62,397 bases of DNA from Calditrichales bacterium (GTDB taxonomy: Bacteria > Calditrichota > Calditrichia > Calditrichales > J004): NCBI GenBank assembly GCA_015493745.1, contig WGCN01000015.1:1-62397 (forward strand). Direction: 5' to 3'. The number at the start of each line of letters is the position of its first letter. Position 1 is the stretch's first letter. Below, piece after piece: positions 7,599 through 15,644 of the stretch. Below the pieces are notes generated by a model. That model made no database searches. It was not told the origin of the DNA and worked only from the letters and a program-made list of their open reading frames with translations. A program made the translations under genes and the position numbers.

Positions 7599-10500
7599 AT
7601 GAAAACTCTTCTTCTCGTTCATGAATCGGTACAGTTCAACTTCTACCGGCCCGATAACTATTCGGATCAGGTCTCTTTTTCCACCTTTGACGAATTGCCT
7701 ACCTTTATCGACCCGAAGGTATACAATGGGATCGTTTTTCTGAAGAGAGCGATCGATATTGAATCGCTGCACTATATACGTGTGTTGCAGGAAAATGGCT
7801 TTTCCCGTAAGGTTTATATGTTGGGGACGCCGGTGACGGAAGACGTGTACCGCATGATTATAAAAGACGATCTTAGTGATGTGGCCGAGATATCGCCTTT
7901 TCCGGAAATTCAGTTGCAAAGCCTGGTTTTGCGCTGCCACCACGGTCAGGCCGAATCGTCGGGGAGCTACTGGGGTGAGGTGCTGTTTCAACTGGAGCAT
8001 GTACCGGCGGTACGCGTCAACCCCGCGGGGATCATCCTTAAGGCCAATGAGGCGCTGATCAACCATTTCCATTTTAATGTTTTTAATCTGGAGGGGCAAC
8101 ATCTGACCAAGCTGATTCCGGATTATACCGTTGAACAGATTCTCTCCCATTTCCGGCAGCCGCAAACAACCTCGCTTTCGGGCCGGTGTAATTTCTTTGA
8201 TGCCGAGGAAAATATAATCCCCATACGCTATACCAGCTTGCTTCTCAGCCGTGATGAATTGATTCTAACCATAGACGATCTCAGTCAACTGGTTCGTCTG
8301 AAGCGACAGGCCGACCGTTTGAATCAACAGCTTGTTCAGGAACATCAGCTGTTGGACCGCCTGCTGGTTGAATCCCTGAGCATTTCCGACGAGTTGATGG
8401 AGCTGCTCCAGCAGGTGTTTGTTCCCGACCGGGTATTTCGCATCGCGGTGGAACAGGAGGCGCAAAACAAACGCTTAAGCACCTCCATTGTCTATCCCGT
8501 TAGCCCCGGGGAACAGTTGCCGGATCCCTTCCTGCCCTATCTGCTGGATGCCTATCGTACGGATGAGGTCACCATCCTTCATTTTTCGGTTAACAATAAA
8601 AATCATCAGGATATCGCTCTGTGGGCGCAAACCGCCATCCTTATTCCCGTAAAAAGGGAGATGAACCCTTTCGTATTTCTGTTCATCTATAAAAACCATT
8701 TCGAACCGGACTCTTTTACCTATGCCTTGTTACGCTATATAAAAAGCCTGCTTGGCGCGAGTGGCTCCCCCAATACCGGCGCGGAAGAAAACGACTTTTT
8801 CCATAATTTTATGGACAATGCCCGTGAAGGGATGTATAAAAGCACACTGGACGGTCATCTGGTTTATGCCAATCCCGCTTTCTTAAAGATATTGGGTTAT
8901 GATAACATCGCGGAACTGAAGAATATAACCATTCCGGAAAATCTTTATATCAATCCGGGGGACCGGGAGGAGCTTCTGGCGGGCCTGCAAAAAACCGGAT
9001 ATGTCGATTTCATGGAGACCGTATTAAGGACAAAAGCCGGAAAGAAAATACAGGTACAGGAAAGCGCCTGTCTTTACCGGGATGCCCGCAAGGGGGTGGC
9101 TTATATCACCGGCATTATTCGTGACGTCTCGGTTACCCGTGCCCTGCAAAATCAATTGAAAAACAATTCACGGCTTATTTCCGATATCATTGACTACGCT
9201 TCGGTTCTTATTGCCGGTTATTCGGACGGGAAGTGGCTGATCTGGAACCAGAAGATGGAGCATACCCTGGGTTATGACAAAGAGGCCTTTAGGGACTTTA
9301 ATCATATGGTTAACACGCTGGTGGAAGACAGGCGCACGGCCCAGTTCTATAACGCCCGTATGTCGGAGTTCCTGACCGGGGGCAGTGACGAAGCGGTGGA
9401 GATGGAGCTGAAAAGTAAATCGGGCCTGCCGCTATCCATCAGTTGGACGGCATCCTACAGTGAATTAAACGGTCAGGAGATCACCATCTTTTTCGGAGTG
9501 GACGTCACCCGGGCCCGGATTCTGGAACGCCGGAAACGTGAAACCGAAAATATGCGATTGATGAGCAACATGTCCAGCCGGATTGCCGATGTTTTTCACA
9601 CGTACTTTGAAGATATGGCCCACCAGTTAAGCGCATACAAAACAAAAGAAGACGTTGACAAAGAGAAACTTATTGAAATTATCGGTCAAAGCTTCCTGGA
9701 AGGGAACCGGATTGCCGAACAGGTGGCGAAACTGTTCAAGGCTTCGCATCCGATAAATAAAATTTTACTCAAGCCGAATCTTGCCGTGGAAAACTCCATA
9801 CAGATTTTAAAAACGACCATGCCGGAAAGTATCGATATTCACTTCTCGCTGGATGCCCATGGTCAAATCCGCCTTGAAGAGAGTCAGTTGGAACAAATTA
9901 TGCTTAACCTGGCTCTGAACGCGGCCTCGGCCATGCGTGAAGGGGGAACTTTGTTTATCGAAACCAAGGTGGTTGATACTGAAAAGGACAGTTTCCTCCG
10001 CCTGAATGTTCTGCCGGGACAAAAATATTTCAATTTGATGTTTCGTGATACCGGCAGCGGCATGGATGACAAGACGCGTGAAAAAATGTTCGAGCCCTTT
10101 TTTACCACCAGCACAGGTAAGGCGGTAAAGGGTTTAGGGGCAACCTATATCTACTTTATCGTCAAAACCGCCCATGGTTTTATCGATGTGCAATCGGCGG
10201 TGGGAGAGGGCACGGTGGTAAATATCTACTTTCCGCTGCTTTCGGACAAGGCGCAATCAAAAACGATTAAAGCCGGAAAAACACCCACCATCCTCGTTGT
10301 GGACGATCAACTGACGGTACGTGAACTGATGAAAGATATTTTTGTGTCCGATGGCTACAATGTCATGGAGGCCGATAACGGTGAAGATGGCCTGCGCATC
10401 TATAAGGAAAACCGTGAACGCATTGATCTGGTTATCGTCGATATCATCATGCCGAAAATGAATGGGGCCGAATTGTATTATGCCCTGCATGAGCAGAACC

Positions 10501-10664
10501 CTCAATTGCCCATACTGATCACTTCCGGTCACAGCAATGAAGACCTTAAACGTTCCCTGATCGAACACGGCGCCCGGGGCTATATCCCCAAACCCCCGGA
10601 TGTGGCTAAATTGCGCACTCAGATAAATGAGATTTTACATGTAGAAGAAAAGATAGCAAAGTAA
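7599..10664 (+). CDS. Hybrid sensor histidine kinase, multi-PAS, C-terminal receiver
   Basis: A 1021-residue soluble signalling protein with no membrane segment. The order is: an N-terminal receiver-like segment (1-115) without clear acidic residues, a PAS-like domain from ~135, a GAF-like region ~270-390, PAS domains at ~404-520 and ~528-640, a dimerisation helix pair (~650-720), an HATPase_c domain (~735-880; N box LNLALNAASAM, G1 DTGSGMD, FEPFFTT, G2 KGLGA), then a receiver domain (~893-1015) with VVDD, IVDIIMP, TSG and PKP, all phosphorylation residues present. The H box that should read like GGIAHDFNN reads SRIADVFHT, so the usual phospho-accepting His is not in register. Transcribed away from hicBA; no partner regulator is adjacent. 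Target unknown. Confidence 0.9.
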   Translation: MKTLLLVHESVQFNFYRPDNYSDQVSFSTFDELPTFIDPKVYNGIVFLKRAIDIESLHYIRVLQENGFSRKVYMLGTPVTEDVYRMIIKDDLSDVAEISPFPEIQLQSLVLRCHHGQAESSGSYWGEVLFQLEHVPAVRVNPAGIILKANEALINHFHFNVFNLEGQHLTKLIPDYTVEQILSHFRQPQTTSLSGRCNFFDAEENIIPIRYTSLLLSRDELILTIDDLSQLVRLKRQADRLNQQLVQEHQLLDRLLVESLSISDELMELLQQVFVPDRVFRIAVEQEAQNKRLSTSIVYPVSPGEQLPDPFLPYLLDAYRTDEVTILHFSVNNKNHQDIALWAQTAILIPVKREMNPFVFLFIYKNHFEPDSFTYALLRYIKSLLGASGSPNTGAEENDFFHNFMDNAREGMYKSTLDGHLVYANPAFLKILGYDNIAELKNITIPENLYINPGDREELLAGLQKTGYVDFMETVLRTKAGKKIQVQESACLYRDARKGVAYITGIIRDVSVTRALQNQLKNNSRLISDIIDYASVLIAGYSDGKWLIWNQKMEHTLGYDKEAFRDFNHMVNTLVEDRRTAQFYNARMSEFLTGGSDEAVEMELKSKSGLPLSISWTASYSELNGQEITIFFGVDVTRARILERRKRETENMRLMSNMSSRIADVFHTYFEDMAHQLSAYKTKEDVDKEKLIEIIGQSFLEGNRIAEQVAKLFKASHPINKILLKPNLAVENSIQILKTTMPESIDIHFSLDAHGQIRLEESQLEQIMLNLALNAASAMREGGTLFIETKVVDTEKDSFLRLNVLPGQKYFNLMFRDTGSGMDDKTREKMFEPFFTTSTGKAVKGLGATYIYFIVKTAHGFIDVQSAVGEGTVVNIYFPLLSDKAQSKTIKAGKTPTILVVDDQLTVRELMKDIFVSDGYNVMEADNGEDGLRIYKENRERIDLVIVDIIMPKMNGAELYYALHEQNPQLPILITSGHSNEDLKRSLIEHGARGYIPKPPDVAKLRTQINEILHVEEKIAK

Positions 10665-10729
10665 TTTTTGGTTTTGTAAATTTGGGGAATCAAAACTTAT
10701 ATCTAAAACCCAAAAGATCAGGTGAGGTT

Positions 10730-11152
10730 ATGCAAAAAAAAGTTCTGGTTTTAGGAACAAGGAATACCGTTGTATCTCCTATGATGTCTGAACTGATCAA
10801 GCATATTACCTTTAAACAGGTAGATGTTTACAGTGCGGGAATCTCTCCGGAGGATATTCATCCTCATACTGTAAAGGTTTTGCTGGAGATGGGTATTGAT
10901 GCTTCCGACTATAAGCCGCACAGTGTCAATGAATTTGTGCACACCAAGTTCGATATTATCATCACCGTTACCCCGGAAGCCAAAAATTATGTGGAGATGC
11001 TGATGGCCAGCCGTACTAAAATCCACAAGGAGTTTGATGATCCCCGCAATGTAAAGGGGAATGAAATTCAACAACTCAATGCTTTTCGCAAGCTTCGCGA
11101 TGAAATGAATGACTGGCTCAATGAGTTCCTGCCCCGGCACCGATTACTTTAG
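10730..11152 (+). CDS. Catalytically degenerate ArsC/LMW phosphatase-like protein
   Basis: The 140-residue product has the fold pattern of low-molecular-weight tyrosine phosphatases and thioredoxin-linked arsenate reductases: an N-terminal strand and P-loop, DVYSAGI, a GIDASDYKPHSV segment, DIIITVTPEA and a DDPRNV loop carrying the general-acid Asp. The P-loop that should be CTGNSCRS reads GTRNTVVS, so the nucleophilic Cys and the invariant Arg are both missing; the protein contains no cysteine at all. A phosphate- or oxyanion-binding or regulatory role is more likely than catalysis. ATG 10730 follows AGGTGAGG. It lies between the hybrid kinase and an NhaD/ArsB-type transporter. Confidence 0.8.
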   Translation: MQKKVLVLGTRNTVVSPMMSELIKHITFKQVDVYSAGISPEDIHPHTVKVLLEMGIDASDYKPHSVNEFVHTKFDIIITVTPEAKNYVEMLMASRTKIHKEFDDPRNVKGNEIQQLNAFRKLRDEMNDWLNEFLPRHRLL

Positions 11153-11227
11153 TATTCCTAAATTATATACTTTTTTCTCCGATACTGAAACAGATTATTA
11201 ATATTATTGCCGAATCTGGAGGCGGAA

Positions 11228-12778
11228 ATGCTAACATCTAGGATTTATTCAAAATTATCAGTCTTTTTTATCCTTTCTGTTCTGTTATTGGGAGCAAACG
11301 CTCCAATATTTGCCCAAAGCGAAAAGAGTCCCGATGCGTCCGTGATCGTGGAAAAACAGGTGCAGGGTGAGCATCAGGAGGCTGCTGAAAATATGCCGGC
11401 CGCGGAGCAGGAAGAGGGCTCGGAGTTAGGACGTGTATTGCCCATCTGGAGTGCCATTCCCTTTGTGGGCATTCTTCTTTCCATTGCGCTTTTCCCTTTA
11501 CTGGCACCCGGTTTCTGGCATCACCATTTTCCCAAGGTATCCGCTTTTTGGGCTGTTTTGTTTGCCGTTCCCTTTGTTTTTGTTTACGGTCATGAAGGGG
11601 TACATGAGATTCTGCACATCTATCTGGCGGACTATATCCCCTTTATAATCCTGCTGTGGGGGCTGTTTACCGTTTCGGGGGGCATCCTGGTAAAGGGTAC
11701 CCTGCGCGGCACCCCGGCTATGAACCTTCTCATGTTGCTGATAGGCACCCTGCTTTCTTCGATGATCGGTACCACCGGTTCGGCCATGGTGATGATCCGG
11801 CCCATGCTGCGGGCCAATGCCCACCGTAAAAACAAAGTTCACGTCTTTATCTTTTTTATCTTTTTGGTGGCCAACATCGGCGGTTCTTTAACGCCCCTGG
11901 GTGACCCGCCTCTTTTTCTGGGATTCTTACACGGGGTCAGTTTCTTCTGGACATTTACCTTGCTTAAGGAGATGGTTTTTGTCGCCGGATTTTTACTGAT
12001 CATCTTCTTCCTGATAGACTCCTACAACTATAAAAAAGAGGGTGTGGTTGAAGATACCAGCGGCGAAGTGGAACCGGTACGCATCGAAGGCGGTCTCAAT
12101 TTCCTGTTTCTGCTCGGTGTTATCGCCGGTGTTCTTTTCAGCGGATTTGTTCATCTGGGTGAAGTGAGTATTTTTGGTGTTCATGTGGCTATCCAGAATA
12201 TTGTCCGTGATGTGTGGATTGTCCTGATGGGGCTTCTGTCCCTTAAAACGACATCCAAGTCCATCCGCGAGGGGAATGATTTTAACTGGTTCCCCATCCT
12301 GGAGGTGGCTTATCTGTTTGCCGGCATATTCATGACCATCATTCCGGCCCTGGCCATTTTGAAAGCGGGGGAACACGGCGCGCTGGCCTCGCTGGTGAAA
12401 GCCGTGGAAACCAATCATGATTATTTTTGGGTAACGGGTACCCTTTCCAGTTTTCTGGATAATGCTCCGACCTATCTGACCTTCTTCAATACAGCCCTGG
12501 GCAGTCTGAACCTGACGGAGGATCAAATCCGTGTGGCTTTTGCCGCGGGTAACATAAACGAGGTCTATCCTGAGTTTATCCATCTGTTAACGGCTATTTC
12601 CCTGGGGGCCGTCTATATGGGGGCCAATACCTATATCGGAAACGCTCCCAACTTTATGGTTAAATCCATCTGTGAAGAGGCCGGGATTGAAATGCCCAGT
12701 TTCTTCGGTTACATTATTCGCTGGTCTTTGCCGATTTTAATTCCGACCTTTTTACTGGTGACCTTCTTCCTGTTGTAA
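11228..12778 (+). CDS. NhaD/ArsB-type (IT superfamily) antiporter, probable Na+/H+
   Basis: A 516-residue membrane protein with a signal-like N-terminus (about 1-30), a ~45-residue acidic periplasmic stretch and about 11-12 membrane helices. Family landmarks are IGTTGSAMVMIRPML, ANIGGSLTPLGDPPLFLG and SSFLDNAPTYL, which match the NhaD/ArsB/citrate transporter superfamily and are most like the Bacteroidota-type sodium:proton antiporters. The start is ATG 11228, with GGAGG 6-10 nt upstream, rather than the TTG at 11207. The adjacent ArsC-like gene raises an arsenite alternative, but the cysteine-free partner and the NhaD-like motifs favour cation/proton exchange. Confidence 0.82.
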   Translation: MLTSRIYSKLSVFFILSVLLLGANAPIFAQSEKSPDASVIVEKQVQGEHQEAAENMPAAEQEEGSELGRVLPIWSAIPFVGILLSIALFPLLAPGFWHHHFPKVSAFWAVLFAVPFVFVYGHEGVHEILHIYLADYIPFIILLWGLFTVSGGILVKGTLRGTPAMNLLMLLIGTLLSSMIGTTGSAMVMIRPMLRANAHRKNKVHVFIFFIFLVANIGGSLTPLGDPPLFLGFLHGVSFFWTFTLLKEMVFVAGFLLIIFFLIDSYNYKKEGVVEDTSGEVEPVRIEGGLNFLFLLGVIAGVLFSGFVHLGEVSIFGVHVAIQNIVRDVWIVLMGLLSLKTTSKSIREGNDFNWFPILEVAYLFAGIFMTIIPALAILKAGEHGALASLVKAVETNHDYFWVTGTLSSFLDNAPTYLTFFNTALGSLNLTEDQIRVAFAAGNINEVYPEFIHLLTAISLGAVYMGANTYIGNAPNFMVKSICEEAGIEMPSFFGYIIRWSLPILIPTFLLVTFFLL

Positions 12779-12822
12779 AGATCATTTTTATCATAGGCTA
12801 AAATTCCATAATTTCCCCGTCG

Positions 12823-14625
12823 ATGAATACACAATCTAAAATGACGTCGGCGGGGAATTTTATTAATATCCTGCCTGAAAATTTAGCCAATAAAATTGCC
12901 GCCGGAGAAGTGGTGGAACGGCCGGCTTCCGTGGTTAAGGAACTGGTGGAAAACGCCATTGACGCCGGAGCGGGACAGATAAAGGTGTTTATCTCCGAAG
13001 GGGGTAAAAAGCTGATCCAGGTGGTGGATGACGGACAGGGCATAACCCAGGCCGATCTGCCGCTGGCCTTTGAACGCCATGCCACCAGTAAAATAAAAAC
13101 CGGCAAGGATCTCGATGCTATCGGGACTCTTGGTTTCCGGGGCGAGGCCCTGCCCAGTATCGCTTCCGTGGCCCGTGTGGAGATAAAAACCCGCCATAAA
13201 AATGATGCTATCGGTTCCATTCTGCGGATCGAAGGGGGGAAAAAGGCGCCGGTAAAGCATATTGCTTACAATAAGGGCACCAGTCTCTCCGTACAGCAAC
13301 TCTTTTTTAATACCCCGGCCCGCCGGAAATTCATGAAAAGCGATACCGCTGAGAATCAGAGAATCATCAGCACGCTTAAACGTTTTGTTCTGGCCTGCCC
13401 GGATATCTCTTTCGAACTGTGGATCGAGGGCAAGCAGTATTTCTCCTTTAAGAAAGGGACTTTAAAGGAACGGGTGATGGATGTTTTCGGTCATGAAATC
13501 GGTGACCGCCTGATAGAGATGGATCACTCCCTGGCCGGCGTTCGTCTGTATGGTTACATCAGCCCGCCGGATCTGAAGCGGAAATCCCGTTCCCATCAGC
13601 ATCTTTTTTTAAACGGACGTCCGATTCAGGATCGTTCTCTTTCCTATGCCATTTATCAGGGCTATGGGGAAACGCTAAAGGAAGGGGAACATCCCCTCTT
13701 TTGCCTTTATCTGACCCTGGATCCCTCGCAGGTGGATGTAAATATCCACCCGACCAAAATGCAGGTGCGTTTTAGCAATGATCGCAGCCTCTATTATATG
13801 TTTTTAAACAGTGTCAGTCGTTTGCTGAATGAAACCGGCGCCTTACCGACCATCTCTCTTGAAGGCAGCGCCCAGGCCGCCGTGCCCGCCCATACCGTTG
13901 CGGATGAAAAGAAAGGCGCTGATGGGAACAGGGGGCGGCAGGATCCATTTCCGGTTACGGGCAGGAAACGGAAAAATGTCAACCAGCTTTCGCTGGCCTA
14001 TTTTGGCGGCCAGGATACGGGAGAAGCCGGGAAAACCGTGCCGCAACATGGTGACGGCAAGGAGCATCACCGTTTCTGGCAGCTTCATGGCCGTTATATT
14101 CTGTCGGAGATAAAAAGCGGTCTGGTCATTATCGATCAGCACCTGGCCCATGCCCGGATTCTTTATGAAAACACCCTGGCCCGGTTGAATGCCGGTCAAC
14201 CCTCCGGGGGGCAAAAGCTTCTTTTTCCTCAAAAAATCACCCTGGCCCTGGATGATTTTCTGGTATTCAAGGATATAAACAGCTATCTGGAAAAAATCGG
14301 CTTCCTGGTACGCGTGTTCAGCGGCAATACCATCGTCATTGAGGAGATGCCGGCCGATGTAAAGATAGGCCGGGAGAGCCAGATATTACTGGATATTATA
14401 GACTATTATAAAAACGTACCCCACGGCCAGATGCATCACACGGAAAGGATTGCCGCCGCCTTTGCCTTTAAAAATGCCTATAAACCGGGTGAAGTTCTGA
14501 GTGAGCCGCAGATGCATGCCCTGGTGGATCAGCTCTTTGCCTGTGAAACCCCCTTTTATGCCCCCAACGGCAAACCGGCCATTATCTCCATGGATATAGA
14601 AGAATTGAAGGCCAAGTTCCGCTGA
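12823..14625 (+). CDS. mutL: DNA mismatch repair protein MutL
   Basis: The 600-residue protein couples MutS mismatch recognition to strand removal. The N-terminal GHKL ATPase (about 12-330) has ENAIDAG, DDGQGI, GTLGFRGEAL and the DVNIHPTK segment. A poorly conserved linker (about 340-410) is followed by the C-terminal dimerisation domain. The endonuclease motif DQHA(x2)E(x4)E reads DQHLAHARILYE (from about residue 437), so the first metal-binding Glu is Ala while the second is kept. MutS is not in the window. A second ATG at 12841 is possible. The stop overlaps miaA by one base. Confidence 0.94.
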   Translation: MNTQSKMTSAGNFINILPENLANKIAAGEVVERPASVVKELVENAIDAGAGQIKVFISEGGKKLIQVVDDGQGITQADLPLAFERHATSKIKTGKDLDAIGTLGFRGEALPSIASVARVEIKTRHKNDAIGSILRIEGGKKAPVKHIAYNKGTSLSVQQLFFNTPARRKFMKSDTAENQRIISTLKRFVLACPDISFELWIEGKQYFSFKKGTLKERVMDVFGHEIGDRLIEMDHSLAGVRLYGYISPPDLKRKSRSHQHLFLNGRPIQDRSLSYAIYQGYGETLKEGEHPLFCLYLTLDPSQVDVNIHPTKMQVRFSNDRSLYYMFLNSVSRLLNETGALPTISLEGSAQAAVPAHTVADEKKGADGNRGRQDPFPVTGRKRKNVNQLSLAYFGGQDTGEAGKTVPQHGDGKEHHRFWQLHGRYILSEIKSGLVIIDQHLAHARILYENTLARLNAGQPSGGQKLLFPQKITLALDDFLVFKDINSYLEKIGFLVRVFSGNTIVIEEMPADVKIGRESQILLDIIDYYKNVPHGQMHHTERIAAAFAFKNAYKPGEVLSEPQMHALVDQLFACETPFYAPNGKPAIISMDIEELKAKFR

Positions 14626-15539
14626 TGGTACCGGTCATCATCCTCAGCGGGCCAACCGCTGTCGGCAAAACGGAACTTGCCCTGCAACTGGCCGTCCGGC
14701 TGGGGGGCGAAATCATCTCCGCCGATTCCCGTCAGCTTTATAGGGGACTGGATATCGGCACCGCCAAGCCTTCCGCCGCTGAAAGGGCGGAAGTCCCCCA
14801 TCATTTCATCGATCTGTTGGAACCGGATCAGCCTTTTAATGCCGGTCTGTTCCAGAAACAAGCGCGCGCGCTTATTACCGGCTTGCTGGAAAAGGGCAAG
14901 GCTGTGATTGTGTGTGGCGGTACCGGTTTGTATATACGCGCCCTGTTACAGGGAATGATTCCGCTGGAGACCGATATGTCCGAAGAACGCGGGCAACTGG
15001 CCGCTGAGCTGCAAACCCGCGGGGTAGAGGCCTTGTACCATGAGTTGGAAAGGGTGGACCCTCTTTCGGCCAAACGTATTGAACCCGCGGATGCGCGCCG
15101 CATTACCCGGGCCCTGGAGGTCTTCCGGGCCACCGGAAAAACATTCAGCTATTGGCTGAGCCAACCACAAACACCGGCGCCCTTTTCATATAAGTATTTT
15201 GCCCTGAACCGCCCGCGGGAAGAGCTGTATGACCGTATCAACCGCCGGGTGGATAAGATGCTGGCCACGGGGCTGGTGGAAGAGGTGAAAGCCCTGGTCG
15301 CCCGCGGCTTTGCCACCGAAAATGCCCTGAATACCGTTGGCTACAAGGAGGTGATGGCCTATCTGAAGGAGGAACTCTCCTATGAGGAAATGGCCGAACG
15401 GATTAAACGTAATACACGCCGCTATGCCAAACGTCAGATGACCTGGCTCCGAAAAGAGCCGGATATCATATGGCTGGAGGCCGACGGTGATGACCCTGCC
15501 GGAGAAATCCTGCGCCATACCGGCCCCGCTTCCCCTTAA
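14625..15539 (+). CDS. miaA: tRNA dimethylallyltransferase
   Basis: MiaA adds a dimethylallyl group from DMAPP to A37 of tRNAs that read UNN codons. The 304-residue protein has the P-loop GPTAVGKT (about 9-16), the DSRQLYRGLDIGTAKP substrate loop, CGGTGLYI and the C-terminal basic RNTRRYAKRQMTW segment, all typical. Its ATG overlaps the mutL stop (TGATG), indicating coupled translation; mutL-miaA adjacency is common in bacteria. Confidence 0.96.
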   Translation: MVPVIILSGPTAVGKTELALQLAVRLGGEIISADSRQLYRGLDIGTAKPSAAERAEVPHHFIDLLEPDQPFNAGLFQKQARALITGLLEKGKAVIVCGGTGLYIRALLQGMIPLETDMSEERGQLAAELQTRGVEALYHELERVDPLSAKRIEPADARRITRALEVFRATGKTFSYWLSQPQTPAPFSYKYFALNRPREELYDRINRRVDKMLATGLVEEVKALVARGFATENALNTVGYKEVMAYLKEELSYEEMAERIKRNTRRYAKRQMTWLRKEPDIIWLEADGDDPAGEILRHTGPASP

Positions 15540-15603
15540 ATCCTGTCTTATTCGTTCAGGCTTCTGAATCTGTGCAGTCTAAAAGGGCTATTTAAGTCGC
15601 CTG

Positions 15604-15639
15604 TTCCGTGTCCGAATAGTAAAAAGAAAGAACACGGAA
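15604..15639 (+). promoter_or_regulatory. Hairpin that can mask the pilB ribosome binding site
   Basis: TTCCGTGT (15604-15611) and ACACGGAA (15632-15639) form a perfect 8-bp stem with a 20-nt A-rich loop. The right arm contains the GGAA of the Shine-Dalgarno region just before ATG 15645. Folding would hide the ribosome binding site at the head of the pilus operon. The 105-nt gap between miaA and pilB shows no convincing -35/-10 pair. Confidence 0.4.
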
Positions 15640-15644
15640 GAAAT

